In this document: piece after piece, positions 41,904-51,935 of the stretch | How the letters are laid out: each line of letters starts with the position of its first letter | Position numbering within the stretch: position 1 is the first letter of the stretch | Source: Flavobacterium anhuiense | GTDB lineage: Bacteria; Bacteroidota; Bacteroidia; Flavobacteriales; Flavobacteriaceae | DNA: 64,000 nucleotides | Assembly: GCF_004151235.1 (NCBI RefSeq) | Contig: NZ_JUIV01000003.1 | Span: 186,001-250,000 of the forward strand | Direction: 5' to 3' | Notes under the pieces: generated by a model | Told to the model about the DNA's origin: nothing | The model's input: the letters and a program-made list of their open reading frames with translations, nothing else | Database searches by the model: none | Translations under genes and position numbers: made by a program

Positions 41904-43826
41904 CTAAGCATTAAAACTATCAATCTCTTCTGAAACCACTTCCCAATCAATTAGCAATTGCTCTAAATCTTGTTTCTTTTTATTGTAAGCCGTAAAAAAT
42001 GAAGCATCTTCGATATGTTTGTCGTAATTAGTTTCCAACATTTTATCGTCGTGCTGGATTTGTTTTTCTAACTGCTGAATCTGACTTTCAATCTTACTTA
42101 ATTTGTTCTGAAGCGCTTTTCCTTTCTTCTGATCTTCGTAAGACAATTTACTCGCTTCTTTTTCTTTTGGAGCTGCTGTTGGTTTTACAACATCTTTTTT
42201 CTCCACTTCGCGCATATTTTCCATATTACGCTGCTCTAAGAAAAAGTTGATATCTCCAAGATATTCTTTAATTTTTTGATCTTTAAATTCGTAAACGATG
42301 TTCGACATTCCTTGAAGAAAATCCCTGTCGTGAGACACCAATAATAAAGTTCCTCCGAATTTTTGAAGCGCTGCTTTTAAAACGTTTTTAGATTTAATAT
42401 CCAAGTGGTTCGTAGGCTCATCCATCAGCAAAACGTTAATTGGCTGCAACAACAATTTACAAAGAGCTAAACGGTTACGTTCTCCTCCAGAAAGCACTTT
42501 TACTTTTTTCTCAACATCATCTCCACGGAAAAGAAAAGAACCTAACATGTCTCGAACTTTCATTCGGTTTGTGTCGGTTGCCGCATCTTCCATTGTTTGA
42601 AGCAAAGTGATTTCTCCGTCTAAATATTCAGCCTGATTTTGAGCAAAATATCCTAATTGCACATTGTGTCCTAATTTGATATTTCCTTCATATTCAAATT
42701 CATTTACCAATGCTTTTATAAAAGTAGATTTCCCTTGTCCGTTTTGTCCAACAAAGGCAATTTTACTTCCTCTTTCTACCAATAAACTAATATCTTTTAG
42801 AATCGTTTTGTCTCCATAAGCTTTTGTTACATGTTCAGCCTCAATAACTACTTTTCCTGGCTCTTTAGAAACTGGAAAAGAGATATTCATAACAGAATTA
42901 TCGTCTTCGTCAACTTCGATTCTTTCTACTTTATCTAATTTTTTAATCAGCGATTGCGCCATTGAGGCTTTTGAAGCTTTTGCACGGAATTTCTCGATTA
43001 ATTTTTCAGTTTCTTCAATCTTTTTCTGCTGATTTTTTTGCGTCGCCAATTGCTTTTCGCGAATCTCATGACGAAGCTCTAAATACTGAGAATATGGTTT
43101 ATTGAAATCGTATGCTTTTCCTAACGAAATCTCGATTGTTCTATTCGTCACATTATCCAAAAACATTTTATCGTGCGATACAATTACCACAACTCCAGGA
43201 TAATTTCGAAGGAAATTCTCCAACCAAATAATACTCTCAATATCTAAGTGGTTGGTTGGCTCATCCAGAAGCAATACATCATTAGACTGCAATAAAAGTT
43301 TTGCCAATTCGATACGCATTCTCCATCCTCCAGAAAAAGTCTCGGTTTGGTTATTAAAAACTTCTCTTTTAAAACCTAGACCTAAAAGAATTTTTTCTGT
43401 ATCTCCGACATAATTATATCCACCAAGAAGATCAAAACGGTGCGTATAGTCAGATAGATCTTCTATAATCTTAGCATACTCTTCGCTTTCATAATCGGTT
43501 CTAGTCACCAACTGATGATTGATTTCTTCCAGTTTTTTCTCAACAACTTTAATTTCTGTAAAAGCTTCATACGCTTCTTCCAAAACGGTTCTTCCTTGTT
43601 CAAAATCAATATCCTGACGCAAGAAACCCATTTTAATATCTTTCTCCTGAGAAATTACTCCTGAGTCAGGTTTAAAATCGCCTGCTAGCATTTTTAGCAT
43701 TGTAGATTTACCTGCTCCGTTTTTACCAACAAGACCTACGCGGTCGCCGGCACCCAAACGAAAAGTAACTTCTTCAAATAAATAGGTTCCTCCAAAAGAA
43801 ACGGAAAGATTGTGTATATTAAGCAT
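41904..43826 (-). CDS. ABC-F family ATP-binding protein (Uup/YheS-like)
   Basis: This 640-residue soluble protein has two ABC ATPase domains. Walker A GKNGAGKS ends near residue 41, the signature FSGGWRMR belongs to the first domain, and LSGGERNR to the second. Both have LLLDEPTNHLD or LLMDEPTNHLD. The linker (about 235-320) is helical, and a charged coiled-coil tail follows (about 530-640). It lacks transmembrane parts, so it is a ribosome-acting ABC-F factor, not an exporter. A candidate -7 (TACTTTTG on the minus strand, 43924-43931) lies about 100 nt upstream. Confidence 0.92.
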   Translation of the reverse strand: MLNIHNLSVSFGGTYLFEEVTFRLGAGDRVGLVGKNGAGKSTMLKMLAGDFKPDSGVISQEKDIKMGFLRQDIDFEQGRTVLEEAYEAFTEIKVVEKKLEEINHQLVTRTDYESEEYAKIIEDLSDYTHRFDLLGGYNYVGDTEKILLGLGFKREVFNNQTETFSGGWRMRIELAKLLLQSNDVLLLDEPTNHLDIESIIWLENFLRNYPGVVVIVSHDKMFLDNVTNRTIEISLGKAYDFNKPYSQYLELRHEIREKQLATQKNQQKKIEETEKLIEKFRAKASKASMAQSLIKKLDKVERIEVDEDDNSVMNISFPVSKEPGKVVIEAEHVTKAYGDKTILKDISLLVERGSKIAFVGQNGQGKSTFIKALVNEFEYEGNIKLGHNVQLGYFAQNQAEYLDGEITLLQTMEDAATDTNRMKVRDMLGSFLFRGDDVEKKVKVLSGGERNRLALCKLLLQPINVLLMDEPTNHLDIKSKNVLKAALQKFGGTLLLVSHDRDFLQGMSNIVYEFKDQKIKEYLGDINFFLEQRNMENMREVEKKDVVKPTAAPKEKEASKLSYEDQKKGKALQNKLSKIESQIQQLEKQIQHDDKMLETNYDKHIEDASFFTAYNKKKQDLEQLLIDWEVVSEEIDSFNA

Positions 43827-44264
43827 AATGTATTGCTGTAAATGTAAAGGCTAGAAAACCTTTTTATTCATTAAATAAATAGATTGCAAACAAGCGAATT
43901 ATCCTGTTACAATTTTGAAAGTGCAAAAGTATAACTTTTAATTGAAGTTTTTATACTGAAAAACAATAGCTTTTAGAAAATTCAAAAACTAAAAGTCTTG
44001 TTTAATTCTAGACTTTTCTTCTTTAAATAGTTCGAAAATCATTGAATTGAAAATATACTTTTAAATGAATTTTAGAAAAAAAAAGAAACATCTAATAGTA
44101 AACATTATACTCAAATCAAACCAAAATAAGATGTAAGTTTTTATCCTAATTAAATAGCTTAAAGCCTGAAAATACCTTATATTTGCTTTAAATAATTACT
44201 CCAAATTCACACTTGTATCCAAATACAATCGAGGTGAATTAAAGACTATAAAAATTTACTTAAA
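43827..44264. other. Divergent intergenic region
   Basis: No gene is seen in 438 AT-rich bases. A -7 element TATATTTG (44178-44185) suits the DUF983 gene starting at 44265, with a leader of about 73 nt. CAAAAGTA (43924-43931), the complement of a -7 element, suits the ABC-F gene. No matching -33 element is clear for either. Confidence 0.5.
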
Positions 44265-44648
44265 ATGTTCAAAAGAGGCTCCAAACTAAACAGCATAATA
44301 ACAGGAAGTTGTCCAAAATGCCAAAAAGAAAGCATGTATGAAGACAAAAATCCGCTTCATTTAAGTAAAGTTCTCAAAATGAATGACCATTGCAGCCACT
44401 GCGGATTCAAATACCAGATTGAACCTTCATTCTTTTATGGCGCGATGTATGTTAGTTATGCTTTAAACGTAGCCGTAGGTGTTGCTGCTTTTATAGTTTC
44501 TTTTGTATTTTTTAATACCACAATAGAGCAGTCATTTTTGGCAATCATTATAACGCTAGTGATATTATTTCCGTTCGTTTTGCGTCTCTCAAGAAACTTA
44601 TACATCAATATGTTTGTTTCTTACGATCCTAAGGCTGGCCAAAAATAA
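44265..44648 (+). CDS. DUF983 protein: zinc ribbon plus two membrane helices
   Basis: This 127-residue protein has a zinc-ribbon-like pair CPKC (about 16-19) and CSHC (about 44-47), then two transmembrane helices (about 62-86 and 91-110) and a short cytoplasmic tail. This is the DUF983 pattern. The function is unknown. Its last 20 bases overlap the end of the convergent FAD oxidoreductase gene. Confidence 0.82.
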   Translation: MFKRGSKLNSIITGSCPKCQKESMYEDKNPLHLSKVLKMNDHCSHCGFKYQIEPSFFYGAMYVSYALNVAVGVAAFIVSFVFFNTTIEQSFLAIIITLVILFPFVLRLSRNLYINMFVSYDPKAGQK

Positions 44649-45702
44649 GACCTTTCAAATATCTTTTATGAAATCGCTTAATGTCTGCTTCTCTATCTAG
44701 CGGAACATTATTTTCTATATGATCGTATAACGCTTTTGCCATTGCAGGACCAAGCATTACACCACGTGTTCCTAATCCGTTAAGAATGTGCAGAGACTTA
44801 TGTTCTTCATGAGTTCCAAGCAAAGGTCTTCGGTCCGCAACTGTTGGGCGGACTCCAGCAAAGTGCTTTACTATTTCAAAATCGCAGTTAATGATTTCTC
44901 TTATACGCTCCAAAAGCTCTTGTTTACCTTCTTCTGTAGGCTCAGCAGTTTTATCATGCCAATTGTAAGTGGCTCCTACTTTGAACAGATTGTCGCCTAG
45001 AGGCAAGATAAAAACGCTTGTATTTACAATTATATCAAGATTTAAATCTGGCGCTTTTATAATAAACAATTCTCCTTTTGTCCCATCTAATGGGAGATAG
45101 TTAAAGAAAGGATTTTTATGCATTCCAAATCCTTCAGCAAAAATGATATGACGAGCCTGAATATCTTTGTATTGAATTCCTGAATCTAAAAACTCAATGC
45201 AACTGAAATCAAAAGATTCTTCTCTCAACAAATCATTCTGAAGCAAATATTGTTTATAGGTGTCTAGCAATAGAGCCGTATCGACATAACCTGTATGCAA
45301 AACTTCTCCGTAGTCAAATGGAGAGTCAATGCTGTTATACTTTTTTGAAATTAACTTAGTAGACAAAAAAGGAGCTAGATTGATTTTATCCGAAGCTGCA
45401 AACCAATTGTTCTGTTCTTCAATTGAAAAGAACTTTCTTAAAACTGGCATTTTAAAGTTGAATTTCTCTTTGAGCTTCTCTTCTACTTTATCATAAAACT
45501 CGTTCATTAATACAAGCTGCTCTTTTGCATTCCAGACTTCACTAAAGCGCTTCAAGATTACAGGATTATACAAACCGCCAGCAACTCTAGAGGAATTCTG
45601 AGATTTGTCATCTAAAAGTAAAATTGATTTGTTGTTCTTAAGGGCGACTTCGGCAAAAGAAATTCCAGCCAATCCAGATCCGACAATTAAATAATCAAGC
45701 AT
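44629..45702 (-). CDS. FAD-dependent oxidoreductase (DAO family)
   Basis: The 357-residue protein has the FAD-binding GxGxxG at Gly8-Gly13 (IVGSGLAGISFAE) and the DAO C-terminal block VRPTVADRRPLLG, then LNGLGTRGVMLGPAMAK. It resembles glycine oxidase-like or MnmC C-domain-like enzymes. The substrate cannot be told. A terminator hairpin at 45727-45759 separates it from gldO upstream. Confidence 0.87.
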   Translation of the reverse strand: MLDYLIVGSGLAGISFAEVALKNNKSILLLDDKSQNSSRVAGGLYNPVILKRFSEVWNAKEQLVLMNEFYDKVEEKLKEKFNFKMPVLRKFFSIEEQNNWFAASDKINLAPFLSTKLISKKYNSIDSPFDYGEVLHTGYVDTALLLDTYKQYLLQNDLLREESFDFSCIEFLDSGIQYKDIQARHIIFAEGFGMHKNPFFNYLPLDGTKGELFIIKAPDLNLDIIVNTSVFILPLGDNLFKVGATYNWHDKTAEPTEEGKQELLERIREIINCDFEIVKHFAGVRPTVADRRPLLGTHEEHKSLHILNGLGTRGVMLGPAMAKALYDHIENNVPLDREADIKRFHKRYLKGLIFGQP

Positions 45703-45726
45703 TGTGAAGTATATAGATAAAATAAA

Positions 45727-45759
45727 AAAACTCTTACTACAAAGGTAGCAAGAGTTTTT
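45727..45759. terminator. Terminator downstream of gldO
   Basis: ACTCTT-A-CTAC, loop AAAG, GTAG-C-AAGAGT with A-run and T-run on the two sides. The stem differs by one base from the hairpin after gldN at 46890-46925, so terminator and gene seem to have duplicated together. Confidence 0.85.
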
Positions 45760-45779
45760 CTTATTATGAGTTTATGGAC

Positions 45780-46772
45780 TTAGTAATTCCACATATCTTC
45801 TTCAAAATTACGAATCTTCTCTTTTACTCTTTCCGATTCTAACAATTGGCTTTGCGCATTGTCTTTAATGTAATCTTTGATTTCACGATCGCCATACACA
45901 TTTTCTTCTTTGTATATCACAGAATTAAAACGTCTAGAATTTAAGATCTGATCAAATGAAATTGGTGCGGCCGAATTTTTATCATTAAAGGCTTTTGCTT
46001 CATGCAATACCTCTCTCGCATTAGGAAAGAAAACCCAAAATAACTCTATATAATCTTTTTCATCGCTATTCATGGTATATACGTCAGGAGTAACTGGGCA
46101 AATTCCAAGAAGACGGTACTTTAAATCACCTTGCCTTTTATCAAAATACCAAAATCCCTTAATTTTATACTGACTCACATCGGCAGATGTAAGATCTTGT
46201 TTTAGAATATATTCGGCAGGAACCGTTCTTGTTGGCCCAACTGTTTGGTCAACATAATTTACTTTTTTATTCTTTCCTGTACCTGTAACCACTTTTTTCT
46301 TTACCACACGCGTTCTATAGTCGTCAGGATATTGGTTGATAAGCTCACGGCCCGCATCTGTTGTATCAACACGAGATAACGCACCTTGAATATCTTTTAA
46401 AGTCTTTTTTGTATTAAAATAACTATCTGTATAAACTTCTGTAATCCTTCCATCTCTAATGCCTTTCGTTAAAACATCATAAAGAGAACGCCTATCGGGA
46501 CCTATGTTAGCAGTATCTACCGGAAAATATAATGGAAAATTGATCTTTTCATTCAAATCAATAATTTCCCAAACTGTTTTTCCCATCAAAATATCCCTAT
46601 CATTTACATAACCATATTCTAAAGGTTTATCATTATCAAATATTCTTTGGGCTGGCGTCTTAACTCCGATCTGATCGGCAGTTTTGGCATTAAGTAAATT
46701 AGACTGAGCATAAGAAGATAAGCTTCCGAGAACAGCAACAATAGCAACTAATAAATTTCTTACTTTCATCAT
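45780..46772 (-). CDS. gldO: Gliding motility / type IX secretion protein GldO (GldN paralogue)
   Basis: This 330-residue secreted protein has a signal peptide ending SSYAQ. It is nearly collinear with GldN at 46949, with most residues identical over the whole length (for example WEIIDLNEKINFPLYFPVD and TMNSDEKDYIELFWVFFPN). In F. johnsoniae gldO lies directly downstream of gldN and is partly redundant with it. It belongs to the periplasmic ring of the type IX secretion system with GldK. Differences cluster at the N-terminus and in loops. A 176-nt gap with its own terminator separates it from gldN. Confidence 0.93.
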   Translation of the reverse strand: MMKVRNLLVAIVAVLGSLSSYAQSNLLNAKTADQIGVKTPAQRIFDNDKPLEYGYVNDRDILMGKTVWEIIDLNEKINFPLYFPVDTANIGPDRRSLYDVLTKGIRDGRITEVYTDSYFNTKKTLKDIQGALSRVDTTDAGRELINQYPDDYRTRVVKKKVVTGTGKNKKVNYVDQTVGPTRTVPAEYILKQDLTSADVSQYKIKGFWYFDKRQGDLKYRLLGICPVTPDVYTMNSDEKDYIELFWVFFPNAREVLHEAKAFNDKNSAAPISFDQILNSRRFNSVIYKEENVYGDREIKDYIKDNAQSQLLESERVKEKIRNFEEDMWNY

Positions 46773-46889
46773 GATAAATTTTACAGAACATTAAACGAAA
46801 TTTTATTACAAATATTGTTATTTTTCTTACATAATCAAAAAGAAATCAAATATTAATCTACATCACAGCCTTGTTAACTTTTTGACATA

Positions 46890-46925
46890 AAAAAAACTCT
46901 TACTACAAAGGTAGTAAGAGTTTTT
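46890..46925. terminator. Terminator after gldN
   Basis: A perfect 11-bp stem ACTCTTACTAC / GTAGTAAGAGT (46896-46906 and 46911-46921) with loop AAAG, flanked by A-run and T-run. It lies between gldN and gldO, so some transcripts of the gldKLMN operon should end before gldO. Confidence 0.87.
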
Positions 46926-46948
46926 CAATTATTGTACTATGTATCAAC

Positions 46949-47938
46949 TTAGTAGTTCCACATATCTTGCTCGAAGTTGCGAATTTTCTCTTTCACTCTT
47001 TCAGATTCTAACAACTGATTTTGAGCGTTGTCTTTCATATAATCGCTAATTGCTCTGTCTCCGTAAAGGTTTTCCTCTTTGTAAACAACAGCGTTAAAAC
47101 GTCTTGAATTTAAAATCTGATCAAAAGAGATTGGAAGAGCTGAGTTGTTGTCATTGAAAGCTTTTGCTTCATGCAGTGCTTCTCTGGCATTTGGGAAAAA
47201 TACCCAAAACAATTCAATATAATCCTTTTCGTCGCTATTCATTGTGTAAACGTCTGGTGTTACTGGACAAATTCCTAGTAAACGATATTTCAATTCACTT
47301 TGACGTTTATCAAAATACCAGTATCCTTTAATCTTATATTGGCTAACATCAGCAGCAGTAAGATCTTGTTTCAAGATATATTCAGCCGGAACTGTTCTTG
47401 TTGGACCAACTGTTTCTTCTACGTAAGAAACCGATTTGTTTTTACCTTTACCTGAAACTACTTTTTTCTTCACAACTCGTGATTTATAGTCATCAGGATA
47501 TTGGTTAATCAATTCTCTACCAGCATCTGTTGTATCAATACGAGATAAAGAACCTTCGATGTCTTTCATAGATTTTTTAGTGTTGAAATAACTGTCAGTA
47601 TAAACCTCAGTAATTTTTCCACCTTTAATAGCTTTAGTTAAAACGTCATAAAGAGAACGTCTGTTAGGACCAATATTAGCTGTATCTACTGGAAAATATA
47701 ATGGAAAGTTGATTTTTTCATTCAAATCAATGATTTCCCATGTTGTTTTCCCCATCAAGATATCTCTATCATCTACATAACCATAAGCCAAAGGCTTATC
47801 ATTGTCAGATATCAATTGAGCAGGAGTTTTAAGTCCAATCTGAGCAGGAGTCTTTGCATTTAGCAAATTAGATTGCGCATTAGAAGCAAAACCTCCAGCG
47901 ATAGAAACAATAGCTATTAAAAAATTTCTTACTTTCAT
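46949..47938 (-). CDS. gldN: Gliding motility / type IX secretion protein GldN
   Basis: This 329-residue secreted protein has a signal peptide ending ASNAQ. It forms the periplasmic ring of the type IX secretion system with the lipoprotein GldK and is needed for gliding and for export of adhesins such as SprB in F. johnsoniae. It is the fourth gene of the gldK-gldL-gldM-gldN operon, 44 nt after gldM, and is closely similar throughout to the following gldO. Confidence 0.95.
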   Translation of the reverse strand: MKVRNFLIAIVSIAGGFASNAQSNLLNAKTPAQIGLKTPAQLISDNDKPLAYGYVDDRDILMGKTTWEIIDLNEKINFPLYFPVDTANIGPNRRSLYDVLTKAIKGGKITEVYTDSYFNTKKSMKDIEGSLSRIDTTDAGRELINQYPDDYKSRVVKKKVVSGKGKNKSVSYVEETVGPTRTVPAEYILKQDLTAADVSQYKIKGYWYFDKRQSELKYRLLGICPVTPDVYTMNSDEKDYIELFWVFFPNAREALHEAKAFNDNNSALPISFDQILNSRRFNAVVYKEENLYGDRAISDYMKDNAQNQLLESERVKEKIRNFEQDMWNY

Positions 47939-47982
47939 CGTGGTATCGTTATAAGATATTGAATGTAGTTTACACTACTTTA

Positions 47983-49524
47983 TTATTGTATTTCGTAAAT
48001 TACAGGAGCAGTTCTTGGTAATAAATAACTACCAGCTCCAACAAGTTTAGTTTTAATTTCAGAAATAGTAACTTGGTCTCCTTTACCTGCTCTTGAAAGT
48101 ACTTGTTTACATTGTGCATTCATTTTGTTTCCTGTAACAACAACTGTAGGCTGTCCAGCAATTTTCATATTGAATCCAACAACATCTAAACCAACTTCAA
48201 AATCAAAATCAAGAAGTTTAGCTCCAATAGTAGCAATCTCTAAGTTAGATTTAGGACCTTTAACAACTCCCATCTCACCTCTAATTGTTCCTGTTGGACC
48301 AGGAATACCTTTAATTCTGAATGTTTTCTTATCAGTTACTTTGTCACCGTTTGGCAAAGTACCAGTTACAGAAATTGTAGTTTCAGTACCTTGACCTGGG
48401 CTCATGTTATATTTTCCTGGTTTTCCAGCAGAAGATAAACCTGGAGCACTTGCAACAATTTTGTTAGCATCAACACCAGCGAAAGATACAGAGATTGGGT
48501 TAACAACACCTCTATATACTACGTTCATTTTGTCTGCAGAAATTGTAGCTGCGTTTGGTCTTGGAACAACAACATATTTACCAGAGAATTTTAATGGAAT
48601 ATTTTTTCCATCCTCTAAGAAAGTAAATTGTCCATTGATGTCTTGTTCTCCAACTCCACCTGCAGTTAAAGAGATAACAGCTTGTCCGTTAACAATTTGT
48701 CCAGGACCTTGGAAAGAAGTTGGTTTAGTGTTTTCGTCATAACGACCTAAAACAACTTTACCTGTAACTTTTTCTCCTTGGAAATAAGCATTTTTATCTA
48801 AAACAACGATTGCTTGGTAGTTGCTGTAAGAAGCAGCAGCAACTGCAGCTTTACCTAAAGCACTGTTGTAAACGTCAGTTTCTACTTTTTTAACGTCATT
48901 CTGCCAAGCTGAAAGTTTTGCAGCTGTAGCAATTGCAGGGAATCCTTTAAAGTGGTACGCTAGGTATTTCTCTTTAATTCCTTCTTTGTTTTTAACATCA
49001 GAAACATCAAATTTCTTTTCAACCTCAGCTATAATTGCTGCGTATTTTTTGTCTGTTCCTAAAGCAGCTTTAATATCAGCTTTATATTTTTCGATTTTAG
49101 AAATAATTTCGTTACCTTTTTTAGTGTAACCGTCTCCTGTAAACCAGTCGTCGATATTATCTCCTCTATCCATAGACTCATAAGGCATTTTTCCTGTTTC
49201 CTTATCAACTTCGAAACCTTTAACTGCCTGAGCTTTTAGAGTAGCTATATAATCATAAAAATCTTTTGTAATTGTTTCAACTTTGTGAGCTGTAACTGCA
49301 GCAATAGCAAATTCTCCTTTTGCCTCAGCAGCTTTTTGATCTAAAGAGCTTAATAAACTAGCATTTGACTCTGTAGAACTAGTGTTTGCACCTTCGAATT
49401 TTTCATTCATCAAACCAAAAGCAGAAATAACTTCTTTTGATACGTTCATTGCTAACATTGCGATGAAAACCAGGTACATCAGGTTAATCATCTTCTGTCT
49501 AGGGGTTAATTTTCCTCCTGCCAT
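47983..49524 (-). CDS. gldM: Gliding motility / type IX secretion motor protein GldM
   Basis: The 513-residue protein has one N-terminal transmembrane helix (MINLMYLVFIAMLAMNV, residues 11-27) and a large periplasmic part of helical then Ig-like domains (from about 220, TGKVVLGRYDE, GKYVVVPRPNAATIS). GldM dimers pair with the GldL ring to form the proton-driven motor of the T9SS. It is 51 nt after gldL. The sequence shows no oddities. Confidence 0.96.
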   Translation of the reverse strand: MAGGKLTPRQKMINLMYLVFIAMLAMNVSKEVISAFGLMNEKFEGANTSSTESNASLLSSLDQKAAEAKGEFAIAAVTAHKVETITKDFYDYIATLKAQAVKGFEVDKETGKMPYESMDRGDNIDDWFTGDGYTKKGNEIISKIEKYKADIKAALGTDKKYAAIIAEVEKKFDVSDVKNKEGIKEKYLAYHFKGFPAIATAAKLSAWQNDVKKVETDVYNSALGKAAVAAASYSNYQAIVVLDKNAYFQGEKVTGKVVLGRYDENTKPTSFQGPGQIVNGQAVISLTAGGVGEQDINGQFTFLEDGKNIPLKFSGKYVVVPRPNAATISADKMNVVYRGVVNPISVSFAGVDANKIVASAPGLSSAGKPGKYNMSPGQGTETTISVTGTLPNGDKVTDKKTFRIKGIPGPTGTIRGEMGVVKGPKSNLEIATIGAKLLDFDFEVGLDVVGFNMKIAGQPTVVVTGNKMNAQCKQVLSRAGKGDQVTISEIKTKLVGAGSYLLPRTAPVIYEIQ

Positions 49525-49575
49525 TTTTCTTTAATTAGTTCTTATTAATAAATTTAATATTTAGTTAAAAACTAA

Positions 49576-50223
49576 TTATCCTTTGTTACTCATTGCAGAA
49601 AGCATACCACCATAAACGCTGTTTAAAGAAGCGATGTTTGCAGTCATAGAAGCCATTTGCTCTTTTAATTTAGAAGCATTTTCAGCGATTTCTTTGTTAG
49701 CTTCAGCGTTTCTAGAAGCACTTTCTAATTGTACTTTATATAAACTGTTTAATGATTCCATTTGAGCAGCAGCAACAGATAATTCTTCTGAATATTTCTT
49801 TTGTCCCGCGATTGAATCTACAGTTGGAGCAATTCCTTTAGCAGCAGATTCGAAGTTTTTGATGCTGTTTCCTAAACTTGACATTAATTCACCGTCAATT
49901 TTAGCTTCTTTTAATAATGTGTCTAATTTTTGAGATAATAATCCTTGAGCGTCAGTTGGAGTTTCTGCTTTAGCTTTTTTCTCTCTAGCTTGTCCGTTAG
50001 CTAATTCTGGGTAAACTAGTGTCCAATCTAGTTCTTCTTCAACTGGTTCGAAAGCAGAAAGCGCGAAAATTAACGCCTCAGTAACCAATCCTACTGAAAG
50101 CATAACTGTACCTGTTAAAGGTCCAATCTCGAAGTGAGTAATTTTGAATAACGCTCCAACGATTACCACTGCCGCTCCCATACCATAAGCGAAATTCATT
50201 GCTTTTTTACTTAATAATGCCAT
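49576..50223 (-). CDS. gldL: Gliding motility / type IX secretion motor protein GldL
   Basis: The 215-residue inner-membrane protein has two N-terminal transmembrane helices (about 10-27, AYGMGAAVVIVGALFKI, and 33-55, GPLTGTVMLSVGLVTEALIFAL) carrying the motor's conserved Glu region, then a cytoplasmic helical tail (about 95-215) with Ala/Ser-rich coiled coils. It powers the T9SS together with GldM. The operon order K-L-M-N is kept. Confidence 0.96.
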   Translation of the reverse strand: MALLSKKAMNFAYGMGAAVVIVGALFKITHFEIGPLTGTVMLSVGLVTEALIFALSAFEPVEEELDWTLVYPELANGQAREKKAKAETPTDAQGLLSQKLDTLLKEAKIDGELMSSLGNSIKNFESAAKGIAPTVDSIAGQKKYSEELSVAAAQMESLNSLYKVQLESASRNAEANKEIAENASKLKEQMASMTANIASLNSVYGGMLSAMSNKG

Positions 50224-50278
50224 AATACTTTTTTTTTAGGTTTAAAATAGATTTGTTGGATATTGAATTAATTATAAA

Positions 50279-51673
50279 TTACTTTTTTCTGTTTCCTGTA
50301 ACTTGAGTACCCATGTAATCTTGTACAGTTCTGAATCCGATGTAACTTCTAGCTGAGTCAGCATATTCGTGGTCACGTGTACTTACCTGTAGGAAATAAG
50401 CAACGTCTTTCCAAGAACCTCCACGAACTACTTTTCTTTGGTTTTTACCATCGATAACGTTTGGATTCATTGTTGATACATATTCGTAAGCGTTTGGATT
50501 GTAAGCTGAATCTGTCCACTCAGAAACGTTTCCTGCCATGTTGTATAATCCGTAACCGTTTACATCGTATGATTTAGCTTCAACTGTATAAAGCGCTTCG
50601 TCAGCAGCATAATCTCCTCTGCTTGGTTTGAAGTTTGCTAAAAAACAACCTCTATCACTCTTAGTGTAAGGACCTCCCCATGGGTAAGTTGCAGACTCCA
50701 GACCTCCTCTAGCAGCATACTCCCATTCTGCTTCAGTAGGTAATCTGAAAGCATTTACTAAGTCACGTCCTTTTTTCTTAGATTTAATGTAGCTGTTTTT
50801 GTTTAAAGTTCTCCAAGCACAGAATGCTTTAGCTTGTTTCCAAGTAACACCCACTACTGGATAATCTCCATAAGCCTTGTGCCAGAAGTAATCATTGTGC
50901 ATTGGCTCATTATATGAATAAGCGAAATCTTTAATCCAAACTGCAGTATCAGGATAAACATTAACCTGCTCAGTTTTTACGAAATCACTTCTTTTTCCAA
51001 CTTTTGCTTTTGCAGCAGCTTGAATATCCATCCAAGAATAACGGAATTTCAATTTATTCACATCAATTGTTCTTAAACCATTGTATGATTCTTCAATTGG
51101 CAAATACATAGAATCCATTACTTCAGCGTAATACTCATCTGGATATGCTTTTGTATCTTTAATTAACTTAACTTTTCTGTTTAATTTTCTTCCAGCATAT
51201 GGATCATCTTTTGTACCAACACTATAGTAGTTGTCGTACATGTATTTGTCATAAGCTGTCATTTTTTCTGGATCAGAATCATTAAAAGCGTAGTCAGCAA
51301 TGCTTCCGCCTTTTTTACCTTTTCCATCAGTAGCTTTTTGCCCTGTTTCGTCAGCTAAAATTGCTAAACGAACTCTCATTGTAGAGTCTTTTACCCACTC
51401 CACAAATTGACGATACTCACTATTTGTAATCTCAGTTTCATCCATGTAAAACGAACGAACGGTTACAGTTTTAGTTGGAGCATCTTCTACGTTAGCTAAA
51501 TCAGCATCTGATTTACCCATAATAAAAGATCCACCCGGAACTAATGTCATTCCATAAGGCTTCTCGGGATGCCATTTCCCTCCTGTAACACCAACTAATT
51601 CACCTTTGTCACCAGACTTACCACAGCCGATTACTAGTGTTAACATTGCTGCAAATGCAATAAACTTCTTCAT
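50279..51673 (-). CDS. gldK: Gliding motility / type IX secretion lipoprotein GldK
   Basis: The 464-residue lipoprotein has a lipobox at LVIGC (Cys17) and a formylglycine-generating-enzyme/sulfatase-modifying-like domain (GMTLVPGGSFIMGKSDAD, EITNSEYRQFVEW, FRLPTEAEWEYAARGG, GNVSEWTDSAY, VVRGGSWKD, IGFRTVQDY). It forms rings with GldN on the periplasmic side of the outer membrane. It is the first gene of the gld operon. A weak -7 match (CAAAAATA, minus strand TATTTTTG) is at 51769-51776. Confidence 0.96.
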   Translation of the reverse strand: MKKFIAFAAMLTLVIGCGKSGDKGELVGVTGGKWHPEKPYGMTLVPGGSFIMGKSDADLANVEDAPTKTVTVRSFYMDETEITNSEYRQFVEWVKDSTMRVRLAILADETGQKATDGKGKKGGSIADYAFNDSDPEKMTAYDKYMYDNYYSVGTKDDPYAGRKLNRKVKLIKDTKAYPDEYYAEVMDSMYLPIEESYNGLRTIDVNKLKFRYSWMDIQAAAKAKVGKRSDFVKTEQVNVYPDTAVWIKDFAYSYNEPMHNDYFWHKAYGDYPVVGVTWKQAKAFCAWRTLNKNSYIKSKKKGRDLVNAFRLPTEAEWEYAARGGLESATYPWGGPYTKSDRGCFLANFKPSRGDYAADEALYTVEAKSYDVNGYGLYNMAGNVSEWTDSAYNPNAYEYVSTMNPNVIDGKNQRKVVRGGSWKDVAYFLQVSTRDHEYADSARSYIGFRTVQDYMGTQVTGNRKK

Positions 51674-51935
51674 ATAAATTTGGGATTATCTATTCATTAT
51701 TAAAAGTCCGTAAACGTATTTATTATTTATCTAAAAAACAATACTACTTGCGAATTTATTTTACCGTTCAAAAATAATGTTAAATAAAATAAAAAAAAAA
51801 TATTTTATCGATAAACTGTTTCAAAAAATCGATGTAAAACGTTAATTTTTATATATTATATATATTTTCCTACTAATTAATTTTAACCTTTTTTAAGGGG
51901 TTTTAAAAATTTAAGATTTCACTTAAATTTTTGAT

